Assembly: GCA_022562375.1 (NCBI GenBank)
Contig: JADFPK010000015.1
Coordinates: 1-15,638 of the forward strand
DNA: 15,638 nucleotides
Direction of reading: 5' to 3'
Source: Pseudomonadota bacterium
GTDB lineage: Bacteria; Pseudomonadota; Alphaproteobacteria; SMXQ01
The notes beneath the pieces were generated by a model. It was not told where the DNA came from. It was given only the letters and a program-made list of their open reading frames with translations, and made no database searches. This document shows, one piece after another, positions 5,897 to 13,340 of the stretch. Numbering within the stretch: position 1 is the first letter of the stretch; every line of letters begins with the position of its first letter. The position numbers were made by a program, and so were the translations under genes.

Positions 5897-7129
5897 TCAC
5901 GGCGCCGGCGTGAGCGCTTTCATCTTGGCCTGAAGTTCGGGGCGGGTGGGCTCCAGCCCATAGGCTTTCTTGAAGTCTTCCGCCGCCTGGGCGTGGTCTT
6001 TTTGCGCTTCATAGGCGAGACCACGGCGGTAATAGTGGAACCACAAGGGTTTCGGCTGCAACTGAATGGTCCGGTTGAATGCCTCGATCGCGCTCCCGAA
6101 GCGGCGCATCGCCAGATAGGTCAGCGCCAAATTGTAATGGGCGCCGGGGTGCTCGGGTTTGAGACCCAACGCCGTCTGAAAGTCCTTGAGGGCAAGATCC
6201 AATTGCTTGGAGACGCGGTAGGCGACGCCACGGTTGATATAGGTCGTGAAGTGGTCGGGCTTGAGGCGGATGGACTGTGAATAGTCCCTGATCGCCCGGT
6301 CGTGGAGTTTCTTGAGGGCAAAGACGTAACCGCGGGCCATGTAGGCCTGAAAGTGATTCGGCCTGAGGCGGATCGCGGCGTTCATGTCATTGAGGGCGGC
6401 GTCATAAGCGCCCTGGACCCTGAAGGTGTTGCCGCGGGCGAAGTAGGCGCCGTAATGATCGGGCTTGAGATGGATGATCCGCGTGTAGTCCGCTATCGCC
6501 CGCTTGGCATCACCCAACCGGCCATAGGCGCTGCCGCGGTCGAAATAAGCGGCGGAAAAGGCGGGATCGAGCGCAATCGTCTTGCCGTAGTCCTCGATCG
6601 CCTGCTTGTGCTTGCCGAGCCGGCTGAAGGCATCGCCACGGGCCCAATAGGCGGCCGCCACGCCCCAACCGAGCTGGATGACCTTGGAGAAATCCGCCAC
6701 CGCGCGACCGTGCTCGCCGATGCGGCCGAAGGCGTTGCCCCGCGCGTAATAGGCCGCCGAATAGTCGGGCTTGAGCACGACCGTCCGCGAATAATCCGCG
6801 ATCGCCCGTTCGTCGTCGCCTAATTGGCCGTAAGTGTTGCCACGGGCATAAAAAGCGTTGGCGGCGTCGGGCTTGAGGGCGATCGTCTTCAGGTAGTTCT
6901 GCAGCGCCCGGAAATGATCGCCGAGCCGGCCGTAGGCGCTGCCGCGGGCGTAATAAGCGGCGGCGAAGTTCGGGCTTTGGCGGATGGCGGAGGTATAAAA
7001 GGCGATTGCCCGCTGGAAGTCGCCGCGAGCGGCGGCGTTAAACCCCCTCTTGTAGTCACTTTCCGGGTCCGCCCAGGCGGCGGCGGCGAAACCGAAGGTC
7101 AACAGGAAAACGGCGAGAAACCGGAGCAT
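5897..7129 (-). CDS. Exported TPR-repeat protein (11 tetratricopeptide repeats)
   Basis: 410-residue protein with an N-terminal signal peptide (LRFLAVFLLTFGFAAAAWA, likely cleavage after Ala20 before DPES), then eleven nearly consecutive 34-residue TPR units from about residue 25 to 395, each with a pattern like AYYARGNAYGRLGD followed by RAIADYSKTIALKPD. The mature part is almost entirely TPR solenoid and has no other domain, so it probably acts in the periplasm as a scaffold binding other proteins; the partner is unknown. The start used is the ATG (MLRF) with AAGG/GGGGG upstream; a GTG three codons earlier overlaps the ribosome-binding site and is less likely. Repeats at DNA level are regular (102 bases) and open long shadow frames on the other strand. 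Confidence 0.9.
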   Translation of the reverse strand: MLRFLAVFLLTFGFAAAAWADPESDYKRGFNAAARGDFQRAIAFYTSAIRQSPNFAAAYYARGSAYGRLGDHFRALQNYLKTIALKPDAANAFYARGNTYGQLGDDERAIADYSRTVVLKPDYSAAYYARGNAFGRIGEHGRAVADFSKVIQLGWGVAAAYWARGDAFSRLGKHKQAIEDYGKTIALDPAFSAAYFDRGSAYGRLGDAKRAIADYTRIIHLKPDHYGAYFARGNTFRVQGAYDAALNDMNAAIRLRPNHFQAYMARGYVFALKKLHDRAIRDYSQSIRLKPDHFTTYINRGVAYRVSKQLDLALKDFQTALGLKPEHPGAHYNLALTYLAMRRFGSAIEAFNRTIQLQPKPLWFHYYRRGLAYEAQKDHAQAAEDFKKAYGLEPTRPELQAKMKALTPAP

Positions 7130-7291
7130 TGCCCCCACCTTGTCTCGGTCCTGAATTTACCAAGCCTAAACGACGGACCCGCCCGAGGGCAAGCGCCAGT
7201 CCTTACTTTCATGGAAGGATGACACAATCGGGCCGGAGGGAAGCGATTCGATCGCCCCAATACGGCTTTTCGGGCGGCGGCGGCGGATCTT

Positions 7292-7324
7292 ATACCAAAG
7301 GTCCCTGATAATGATCTTTGGTAT
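7292..7324. repeat. Perfect 9-base palindrome arms immediately downstream of asd
   Basis: ATACCAAAG (7292-7300) and CTTTGGTAT (7316-7324) flank a 15-base loop rich in AT (gtccctgataatgat). The right arm ends on the last base of the asd stop codon. It could end asd transcription, but no run of T follows on the minus strand; its shape (GGTAT termini, AT-rich in a GC-rich context) resembles small dispersed palindromic elements. Both uses are inferred. Confidence 0.6.
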
Positions 7325-8349
7325 CAAGCCGCCTTGCGAAGATAGCCGCGGACCAGCTCCTCGGCGATCTGCACGGCGTTGAGCGCCGCCCCCTTGCGCA
7401 GATTGTCGGCCACCACCCACAGGCTGAGGCCATGGGCGACGGTCTCGTCGGCGCGGATGCGCGAGACGAAGACCGGGTCCTCGCCGGCGACTTCCTCCGG
7501 CGTCACGTATCCCTCGTCGGCGCGGTGATCGATGACGGTGATCCCCGGCGCCTTCCTGAGGGCGGCGCGCGCGGCTTTGACGCTTATCGGCGCCGCGCAC
7601 TCGATATTGATGGCTTCCCCATGGCCGATGAAGGTGGGTACGCGCACGCAGGTGGCGACGACCTTGATGGCGGGATCGAGGACCTTGGCGGTCTCGACCA
7701 CCATCTTCCATTCCTCCTTGGTCGAGCCGTCCTTCATGAACACGTCGATATGGGGAATGACGTTGAAGGCGATCCGCTTGGTGAACTGCCGCTTGCGGAT
7801 CGGATCGTTGACGTAAATCCCCCGCGTCTGGCTGAAGAGCTCGTCCATGGCCGCCTTCCCGGCGCCCGAGGTGGACTGGTAGGTGGCGACCACCGCGCGT
7901 TCGATGGTCGCCAGATCGTGGAGCGGCTTCAACGCCACGACGAACTGGATGGTCGAACAGTTGGGGTTGGCGATGATGTTGCGGTTGCGATAGCCCTCGA
8001 TGGCGGCGGCGTTGACCTCGGGCACCACCAACGGCACGTCCGGGTCGGTGCGGAAGCAGGACGAGTTGTCGATGACGATGCAGCCCGCGTCCGCCGCCCT
8101 CGGTGCCCGCGATTTGGCGATAGCGGCGCCGGCCGAGAACAGCGCGATGTCGCAGCCCGCGAAATCGAAGCCCTCGAGCGCCGCCACCTTGAGGATCTTG
8201 TCCTCACCGTATGAGACTTCCCTGCCCACCGACTTGGACGACGCCAACGCCACCACCTCGTCGGCGGGGAAATTGCGCTCGGCGAGGATGGAAAGCATTT
8301 CGCGCCCGACATTGCCGGTGGCCCCGACGACGGCGATCTTGTATCCCAT
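7324..8349 (-). CDS. asd: Aspartate-semialdehyde dehydrogenase
   Basis: Converts L-aspartyl-4-phosphate with NADPH to L-aspartate 4-semialdehyde, the branch point to lysine/diaminopimelate, threonine and methionine; cytoplasmic. 341 residues, the usual length. The NADP-binding loop GATGNVG is at 9-15, the catalytic cysteine is Cys131 in ANPNCSTIQ, TYQSTSGAGKAAMDE (156-170) is the conserved active-site segment, and RVPTFIGHGE (236-245) supplies the acid/base histidine His243. In related alphaproteobacteria this gene tends to follow leuB; here an accessory insertion of about 1.6 kb separates them. It is divergent from the Mpo1-like gene, so its promoter should lie in the 131 bases between them. 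Confidence 0.97.
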   Translation of the reverse strand: MGYKIAVVGATGNVGREMLSILAERNFPADEVVALASSKSVGREVSYGEDKILKVAALEGFDFAGCDIALFSAGAAIAKSRAPRAADAGCIVIDNSSCFRTDPDVPLVVPEVNAAAIEGYRNRNIIANPNCSTIQFVVALKPLHDLATIERAVVATYQSTSGAGKAAMDELFSQTRGIYVNDPIRKRQFTKRIAFNVIPHIDVFMKDGSTKEEWKMVVETAKVLDPAIKVVATCVRVPTFIGHGEAINIECAAPISVKAARAALRKAPGITVIDHRADEGYVTPEEVAGEDPVFVSRIRADETVAHGLSLWVVADNLRKGAALNAVQIAEELVRGYLRKAA

Positions 8350-8480
8350 GTCCTGTCTGTCCGCTCTGGCTTCGGTTCCGATGACTTACGCCCAATAAGG
8401 CCCTATTTCAAGGCAGGCACACCCTGTTACGCAACGTTTGCGAACAAATACCGGATATCCCTGCCACGGGAAGATGAGAA

Positions 8481-8810
8481 ATGCCCCGGCCGACCCTGCC
8501 CTACGCGGATTTCTGGCCCGACTATCTGAGGGCGCACAAACGGCCGCTGACCCGGGCCCTGCACGCGATCGGCACCGTCGGTGGCCTGGCGCTGCTTGGC
8601 GCCGGCGCCGCGATCGCCGATTGGCGGCTTGTCGCCGCTGCGCCCCTCGTCGGCTACGGCGTCGCCTGGCTCTCCCATCTCGTGGTCGAGCACAATGCGC
8701 CCGAGACCTTCAAACATCCCTGGTTCTCGCTGATCAGCGATGTGCGCATGGCCGCACTCTTGCTCACCGGCCGGCTCGGGCGAGAGCTTGAAAAGCACGG
8801 CATCGACTAG
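8481..8810 (+). CDS. Mpo1-like (DUF962) membrane protein
   Basis: 109-residue protein matching the Mpo1/DUF962 family. Conserved features are YLRAHKRPLTRALHAIGT (15-32) with His19 and His28, and WLSHLVVEHNAPETFKHPW (63-81) with His66, His71 and His79; two hydrophobic segments lie at about 32-48 and 50-68. The yeast member Mpo1 is an ER Fe(II)-dependent dioxygenase acting on 2-hydroxy fatty acids and uses conserved histidines; bacterial members are mostly uncharacterised, so function here is inferred only. It is the only plus-strand gene between the LysE-type gene and the right edge. The ATG is preceded by a weak purine-rich stretch (gaagatgag). Confidence 0.85.
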   Translation: MPRPTLPYADFWPDYLRAHKRPLTRALHAIGTVGGLALLGAGAAIADWRLVAAAPLVGYGVAWLSHLVVEHNAPETFKHPWFSLISDVRMAALLLTGRLGRELEKHGID

Positions 8811-8962
8811 GGCCCTTTTCGAAAATCCGACATGGTCGCGAAGGGAAGGGCTTGTGAGACGGATACAAGGCACCGCGCCAGTGATGCTCGGCACAGGGTC
8901 AATACCTAACAGCGCCGTAGATGCCCACACGCCTCCCGCCATGAAGGACGCAGCCTTGAGGT

Positions 8963-9592
8963 TCACTCTTTTGGATTCAATTCAATCCACTTACTGACAA
9001 AGTTCGCGATATCATTGAATCGAAGGTCGGTCGGGTCTAGGCCTGCCTCCTTCGCCGCCCGCGGCAGTTGCTTTCGAAACGTCTCATACCTAGTCGAGAT
9101 CCGTACATGTCCTGGCAACATGACGCCTTGTGGCTTGTCATCGTTGAGCCAGTCACGAACCCGCCTGATGGCGGAATCAATCTTGTTGTTGTGCGCGCTG
9201 ATATCCCGACCCTTAATGTCAGAAATAAACTTGTGGTATCGATAACGCTCCCTGTCGAGAACCAAACAAATTTTCTCTTTCTGGCGGCCTGCTCCGTATT
9301 TCTGTGCTGCAAGGAATATCCCCAGCTCCAAGGGCATATTGAAGCGTGGCAAGCGGGTTTCTCGATCTAATCCTGTCCGTGAGATATCATGGATCCCGTA
9401 TTTGCTCGACTTTACGATTTCAAAGATTTTTTCCAGCCGGTCAGAAGTAGCCGTATCCGCCTCCAAGGCGCTGCGCGCCTTGAGACCACAATCGTAGATC
9501 GTGAAAAGAATCGCCGGGAAAAGGGTCGATTTGTACTTCCGGTCAAAGGGGCAATTTACAAAGACACTCAGCTCATAGTCATCGGAAGCCAT
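8963..9592 (-). CDS. Uncharacterised protein with TIR / nucleoside-deoxyribosyltransferase-like features
   Basis: 209 residues, function unknown. The N-terminal half reads like an alpha/beta fold of the TIR or nucleoside 2-deoxyribosyltransferase kind: strand plus loop SVFVNCPFD (9-17), a helix, GLKARSALEAD (36-46), a strand and loop YGIHDISR (65-72), and NMPLELGIFLAAQKYG (85-100), where Glu89 sits where these nucleotide- and NAD-cleaving enzymes carry their catalytic glutamate. A strand KICLVLD (107-113) follows. The C-terminal part (about 114-209) is mixed charged helix ending FNDIANFVSKWIELNP. It is the second gene of a two-gene unit, 14 bases after the small basic-protein gene, with GAAAG before the ATG. 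Composition is visibly lower in GC than neighbours, with frequent AAA, ATA and AGA codons, suggesting transfer. An antiviral or toxin role is a hypothesis; the gene itself is secure. Confidence 0.8.
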   Translation of the reverse strand: MASDDYELSVFVNCPFDRKYKSTLFPAILFTIYDCGLKARSALEADTATSDRLEKIFEIVKSSKYGIHDISRTGLDRETRLPRFNMPLELGIFLAAQKYGAGRQKEKICLVLDRERYRYHKFISDIKGRDISAHNNKIDSAIRRVRDWLNDDKPQGVMLPGHVRISTRYETFRKQLPRAAKEAGLDPTDLRFNDIANFVSKWIELNPKE

Positions 9593-9606
9593 AACTTTCG
9601 CCGGGT

Positions 9607-9798
9607 CTAGGTGGTGGAGAGTATCGCCTCTTTGATCTTGTCCAGGCTAATGCTGGGTGCCTGCGGTGCCTGTTGAGTGACCCTGTATTTCAATTCAGCA
9701 CCCTTCTTCGGAGAAACTACCCGAGCCGCGGCTTTTCTTTTTCCTCTTCCATGGGCTCCGTGCGTAGTCCGCTTCGCCGTGATTTTCTTTGATGCCAT
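9607..9798 (-). CDS. Small Lys/Arg-rich protein upstream of the TIR/NDT-like gene
   Basis: 63 residues from the second ATG (MASKKITAKR), or 67 if the first ATG at 9808-9810 is used; the second has GGTG at a better distance and is preferred without certainty. The first half is very basic (KKITAKRTTHGAHGRGKRKA), then a short middle and a Pro/Gln linker lead to a hydrophobic-patterned C-terminal helix (SISLDKIKEAILSTT). No family is recognised. Basic tail plus short helix would fit a nucleic-acid-binding protein or a small antitoxin/partner that binds the next protein through its C-terminus. It is the promoter-proximal gene of the two-gene unit. Being small and low-complexity, it could still be a spurious frame, but the -10 element upstream and tight spacing to the next gene support it. 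Confidence 0.6.
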   Translation of the reverse strand: MASKKITAKRTTHGAHGRGKRKAAARVVSPKKGAELKYRVTQQAPQAPSISLDKIKEAILSTT

Positions 9799-9828
9799 GG
9801 GTTTCACCATCTCTTAGACGACAGCGAT

Positions 9829-9834
9829 ATTATA
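9829..9834 (-). promoter_or_regulatory. TATAAT -10 element of the two-gene accessory unit
   Basis: A perfect TATAAT on the minus strand lies about 20-30 bases before the small basic-protein gene. The -35 region is poor: TTGCCT is 21 bases upstream and the hexamer at 17 bases is CTTCCC. Transcription would begin near 9822, giving a short leader. A local promoter supports an independent transcription unit rather than readthrough from leuB. Confidence 0.5.
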
Positions 9835-9936
9835 CAGTATTAGCGAAATGAGGGAAGGCAATACTGGCCTAAAATGTTGTAACGGACTTTGCATCGGGGG
9901 TTGTAAGGACTGCTCCCAGGGTTGAATTAGACCCAC

Positions 9937-9970
9937 CGGCCGCAGGAACGGCGCTTAGCGCCGCTGGCCG
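9937..9970. terminator. GC-rich two-part hairpin downstream of leuB
   Basis: CGGCGC-tta-GCGCCG (9949-9963) is a perfect six-base-pair hairpin, bracketed by CGGCC (9937-9941) and GGCCG (9966-9970). It lies 36-69 bases beyond the leuB stop on the minus strand. There is no T-tract, so it may be a pause site, a rho-dependent end or an RNA-stability hairpin rather than an intrinsic terminator. Confidence 0.35.
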
Positions 9971-10005
9971 TTGGCCGAGTTTGGGCGCTTCGAGTTTGAA
10001 CCCCC

Positions 10006-11118
10006 TCACCCCGCCAACTTCTCGAGACCGGCCACCACCGCCTCGCCCATGCCCTGCGTCGATATCTCATCATTGCCCGGCTGCATGATGTCCGCCGTGC
10101 GATAACCGGCGCCGAGCAGATCGGCGACGGCGCGCTCGATCAGCGCCGCGTCGTCGGCGAGGTCGAAGGAATAGCGCAGCATCATGGCGAAGCTCAGGAT
10201 CGTCGCCAGCGGATTGGCCATGCCCTTGCCGGCGATGTCCGGGGCCGAGCCGTGGACCGGCTCGTAAATCGCCTTGCGCCGTCCGGTCTCGTCGACCGCG
10301 CCGAGGGAGGCGGACGGCAGCATGCCGAGCGAGCCCGTCAGCATGGCGGCGCAATCGGACAGCACGTCGCCGAACAGATTGTCGGTGACGATGACATCGA
10401 ACTGCTTGGGGTCGCGCACCAGCTGCATGGCGCAGTTGTCGGCGTACATGTGGCTGAGCTCGACGTCCGCGTATTCCTCGTCATGGAGCTTCCCGATCTC
10501 CTGGCGCCACAGCACGCCGCTCTCCATGACGTTGGCTTTGTCCACCGAGCACACCCGGTTGTGGCGCTTGCGGGCGAGCTCGAAGGCGACGCGGCCGACG
10601 CGAACGATCTCCGCCGTGGTGTAGACCTGGGTGTTCACCGCCCGCCGGCTGCCGTCGGGCAGCGTCTCGATGCCGCGCGGTTCGCCGAAATAGATGCCGC
10701 CGGTAAGCTCGCGCAGGATCAGGATGTCGAGGCCCCTCACCAGCTCGGTCTTGAGGCTCGATGCCTCCGCCAGGGCGTCGAAAACCATCGCCGGGCGCAA
10801 GTTGGCGAAAAGATCCAACTCCTTGCGCAGGCGCAACAGGCCGCGCTCCGGCTGTTGGTCGAACGGCAGGCTTTCCCATTTCGGCCCGCCGACGGCGCCG
10901 AGCAGCACCGCGTCCGCGTTTTGCGCCTGTTCCAACGTCCCGTCCGTCAAAGGCGTGCCATGGGCGTCATGGGAACAGCCGCCGAGCAGACCCTCGGTGA
11001 CGTCGAAGGAAACGGCGCGGCGGCGGTCGAACCAGTCCATCACCCGTCTGACCTCGCCGATCACCTCGGGCCCGATGCCGTCGCCCGGAAGCATCAATAG
11101 GTTTCTGTTGGCCGCCAT
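10006..11118 (-). CDS. leuB: 3-isopropylmalate dehydrogenase
   Basis: Oxidatively decarboxylates (2R,3S)-3-isopropylmalate with NAD+ to 4-methyl-2-oxopentanoate, third step of leucine synthesis; cytoplasmic. 370 residues, normal for the bacterial enzyme. GDGIGPEV is at 12-19; substrate and catalytic residues are Arg98 and Arg108 ([14 protein letters not shown]), Arg136 and Tyr143 ([14 protein letters not shown]), Lys194 (SVDKANVM), and the Mg2+ aspartates in [11 protein letters not shown] (245-255). [18 protein letters not shown] (286-303) is the NAD-binding signature. It is 36 bases after leuD, with AGGA/AAGAGA before the ATG, so co-transcribed with leuC and leuD. Confidence 0.98.
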   Translation of the reverse strand: MAANRNLLMLPGDGIGPEVIGEVRRVMDWFDRRRAVSFDVTEGLLGGCSHDAHGTPLTDGTLEQAQNADAVLLGAVGGPKWESLPFDQQPERGLLRLRKELDLFANLRPAMVFDALAEASSLKTELVRGLDILILRELTGGIYFGEPRGIETLPDGSRRAVNTQVYTTAEIVRVGRVAFELARKRHNRVCSVDKANVMESGVLWRQEIGKLHDEEYADVELSHMYADNCAMQLVRDPKQFDVIVTDNLFGDVLSDCAAMLTGSLGMLPSASLGAVDETGRRKAIYEPVHGSAPDIAGKGMANPLATILSFAMMLRYSFDLADDAALIERAVADLLGAGYRTADIMQPGNDEISTQGMGEAVVAGLEKLAG

Positions 11119-11154
11119 GTTCTCTTTTTTTCCTGGTTGTTGCCGCGTACTCGT

Positions 11155-11766
11155 TCAGGCGTAAAGCCAGGGTTGGGACGCCTTTTGTTGGTCCTCGAAG
11201 CGATCGATGGCGTCCGCCTTCGCCAGGGTCAGGGCGATGTCGTCGAGCCCGTTCAAAAGGCAGTGCTTGACGAAGGGATCGATCTCGAAGGCGATGGTCT
11301 CGCCATCGGGGCGGGAGATCTCCTCGGCCTCGAGGTCGATGGCCAGACGCCCGTTCTCGCCGAGCTCGGCGTCCGCCATCAGCTTGTCGACCTCCCCCTG
11401 GGGCAGCTTGATGACGAGGACGCCGTTCTTGGCGGCGTTGGTGGCGAAGATGTCGGCGATCTCGGGCGCGATGACACAGCGGATGCCGAAATCCAGCAGC
11501 GCCCAGATGGCGTGCTCGCGGCTCGAGCCGCAACCGAAATTGGCGCCGGCGACCAGGATCTTGGCGTCCCGGTAAGGCTGCCTGTTGAGGATGAAGTCGG
11601 GCACCTCCGAACCGTCATCGTTAAAGCGCACCGATTCGAACAGCCCGACGCCGAGGCCGGTGCGCTTGACCGTCTTGAGCCAGCGCGACGGGATGATCTT
11701 GTCGGTATCGATGTTGATCAGCGGAAAGGGCACGGCGATCCCCGTCAGCTTGATGAATTTTTCCAT
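11155..11766 (-). CDS. leuD: 3-isopropylmalate dehydratase small subunit
   Basis: Small subunit of isopropylmalate isomerase, which with LeuC interconverts 2- and 3-isopropylmalate. 203 residues, the usual length. The N-terminal segment ([17 protein letters not shown], 15-31) and the substrate-loop motif [13 protein letters not shown] (74-86) are diagnostic. It begins 11 bases after the leuC stop; GAGGA of its ribosome-binding site overlaps the leuC stop region, so translation is probably coupled, as suits a 1:1 complex. Confidence 0.97.
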   Translation of the reverse strand: MEKFIKLTGIAVPFPLINIDTDKIIPSRWLKTVKRTGLGVGLFESVRFNDDGSEVPDFILNRQPYRDAKILVAGANFGCGSSREHAIWALLDFGIRCVIAPEIADIFATNAAKNGVLVIKLPQGEVDKLMADAELGENGRLAIDLEAEEISRPDGETIAFEIDPFVKHCLLNGLDDIALTLAKADAIDRFEDQQKASQPWLYA

Positions 11767-11777
11767 TTATTTCGTCC

Positions 11778-13184
11778 TCAATCGAAATCGCGGACATCGG
11801 CCAGGTGGCCGGCGATGGCGGCGGCGGCGACCATGACCGGGCTCATCAGGTGGGTGCGTCCGCCGGGGCCCTGGCGGCCCTCGAAATTGCGGTTGGAGGT
11901 GGAGGCCGAGCGCTCGCCGGGCGCCAGCTTGTCGGGGTTCATGGCGAGGCACATCGAGCAACCCGCCTCGCGCCATTCGAACCCGGCCTCGGTAAAGATC
12001 TTGTCGAGCCCTTCGTCCTCCGCCTGTTGCTTGATCAGGCCGGAACCGGGCACCACCAGCGCCCGCACCCCCGCCGCCACCTTGCGGCCCTTGACCACCC
12101 CCGCCGCGGCCCGGAGGTCCTCGATGCGGGAATTGGTGCACGACCCGATGAAGGCGGTGTCGATGGCGATTTCCCGGAGCGGCGTTCCCGGCTCGAGCCC
12201 CATATATTCGAGCGAGCGCGTCATCGAACCGCGGCGGGCCTCATCGGCCTCGTCCGCCGGGTCGGGGACCACGCCGGTGATCGGCAGCACGTTCTCGGGA
12301 CTGGTGCCCCAGGTGACTTGCGGCGCGATATCGGCGGCCTCGATCGTCACTTCGCTGTCGTAAGCCGCGTCCGCGTCCGACGGCAGCGTCCGCCAGTGGG
12401 CCACGGCTTGGGCCCAATCGGCGCCGCTTGGCGCCATCGGACGGCCCTTGAGATATTCGAATGTGGTCTCGTCGGGCGCCACCAGTCCGGCCCTGGCGCC
12501 GGCCTCGATCGACATGTTGCAGACCGTCATGCGTCCTTCCATGGACAGGCCCCGGATGGCGTCGCCGGCATATTCGATGACATGGCCGGTGCCGCCGGCG
12601 GCGCTGATCTTGCCGATGATGGCGAGGATGAAGTCCTTGGCCCCGACCCCGGCATGGGGCGCGCCGTTGACGGTGATGCGCATGTTCTTGGCCGGTTTCT
12701 GGATCAACGTCTGGGTCGCCAGCACGTGCTCGACCTCGGAGGTGCCGATGCCGAAGGCGAGCGCCCCGAAAGCGCCGTGGGTGGCGGTGTGGGAATCGCC
12801 GCAGACGATGGTCGTTCCCGGCAGGGTAAAGCCCTGCTCGGGGCCGATGATGTGGACGATGCCCTGGCGGAGATCGAGAAGCGGCAGGTAGGGAACGCCG
12901 AACTCGGCGCAATTCTTCTCCAGGGTCTCCACCTGGATACGCGATTCCTCTTCCTCGATGCCCTTGGCGCGGTCGGTGGTCGGCACATTGTGATCGCAGA
13001 CGGCGAGGGTGGCGGCGGGCCGGCGCACTTTGCGCCCGCTGAGTCTGAGCCCCTCGAAGGCCTGCGGGCTGGTGACCTCGTGGACCAGGTGGCGGTCGAT
13101 ATAGATGACGGAGGTGCCGTCATCGGACACATCGACGAGATGGCTCTGCCAGATCTTGTCGAACAGGGTACGCGGTTTGGTCAT
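11778..13184 (-). CDS. leuC: 3-isopropylmalate dehydratase large subunit
   Basis: Iron-sulfur subunit of isopropylmalate isomerase, aconitase family. 468 residues, typical. The 4Fe-4S cluster ligands are Cys349 (FIGSCTNSR) and Cys409/Cys412 (CSMCLAMN). Other aconitase signatures are [18 protein letters not shown] (30-47), [19 protein letters not shown] (127-145) and [17 protein letters not shown] near the C-terminus. The ATG ([12 protein letters not shown]) follows AGGGAGAA at good spacing. The gene lies 156 bases after rplS, with its own promoter candidate and a duplicated ribosome-binding segment in the gap. Confidence 0.98.
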   Translation of the reverse strand: MTKPRTLFDKIWQSHLVDVSDDGTSVIYIDRHLVHEVTSPQAFEGLRLSGRKVRRPAATLAVCDHNVPTTDRAKGIEEEESRIQVETLEKNCAEFGVPYLPLLDLRQGIVHIIGPEQGFTLPGTTIVCGDSHTATHGAFGALAFGIGTSEVEHVLATQTLIQKPAKNMRITVNGAPHAGVGAKDFILAIIGKISAAGGTGHVIEYAGDAIRGLSMEGRMTVCNMSIEAGARAGLVAPDETTFEYLKGRPMAPSGADWAQAVAHWRTLPSDADAAYDSEVTIEAADIAPQVTWGTSPENVLPITGVVPDPADEADEARRGSMTRSLEYMGLEPGTPLREIAIDTAFIGSCTNSRIEDLRAAAGVVKGRKVAAGVRALVVPGSGLIKQQAEDEGLDKIFTEAGFEWREAGCSMCLAMNPDKLAPGERSASTSNRNFEGRQGPGGRTHLMSPVMVAAAAIAGHLADVRDFD

Positions 13185-13193
13185 CGATACGGT

Positions 13194-13237
13194 TCTCCCT
13201 TGGCGCGGGCGGTCCGACTCTCCCTTGGCGCGGGCGG
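13194..13237. repeat. Direct repeat of 19 bases in the leuC leader containing the ribosome-binding site
   Basis: tctcccttggcgcgggcgg occurs at 13194-13212 and again at 13219-13237 (25-base period). On the minus strand each copy carries AAGGGAGA, so the leuC leader has two identical Shine-Dalgarno sequences, only the nearer one placed for the leuC ATG. A closely similar stretch at 14726-14747 spans the end of rimM and holds the trmD ribosome-binding site. Confidence 0.9.
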
Positions 13238-13243
13238 CCTGAC

Positions 13244-13273
13244 AATTTAGCGGATCGCCGCGGTCATTCCCAA
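13244..13273 (-). promoter_or_regulatory. Candidate promoter of leuCDB
   Basis: On the minus strand TTGGGA (13268-13273) and TAAATT (13244-13249) are 18 bases apart, each matching four of six consensus bases. A start near 13237 would leave a leader of about 50 nt consisting of the duplicated ribosome-binding segment. Readthrough from rplS is also possible. Confidence 0.35.
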
Positions 13274-13299
13274 CCTTTCGCCGGCCAACCTTTCGCCGG
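13270..13299. repeat. Tandem duplication of a 15-base unit in the rplS-leuC gap
   Basis: ccaacctttcgccgg occurs twice without a gap (13270-13284 and 13285-13299). It lies between the GC-rich hairpin after rplS and the leuC promoter candidate. Confidence 0.95.
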
Positions 13300-13313
13300 C
13301 GCCGATCGCCGGC
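13295..13313 (-). terminator. GC-rich hairpin downstream of rplS
   Basis: GCCGGCG (13295-13301) and CGCCGGC (13307-13313) form a perfect seven-base-pair stem with a five-base loop, 28 bases after the rplS stop codon. No T-tract follows, so it may only attenuate or protect the upstream message rather than end it. Confidence 0.35.
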
Positions 13314-13340
13314 CGCCGAGGACGGGAAGACGGCGAGGGG

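Noticed and set aside
7318..8214. 298-codon open frame opposite asd
   Set aside because: Antisense shadow; asd has intact catalytic residues and full length.
8427..8966. 179-codon minus-strand frame over the Mpo1-like gene
   Set aside because: It overlaps a gene with a recognised family in the other orientation. The N-terminal part outside that overlap has no identifiable domain.
10252..11100. 282-codon open frame opposite leuB
   Set aside because: Shadow frame with His/Arg/Ala-rich composition and no motif.
11805..13250. 481-codon open frame on the plus strand
   Set aside because: Antisense shadow of leuC; no recognisable domain, and leuC is certain.
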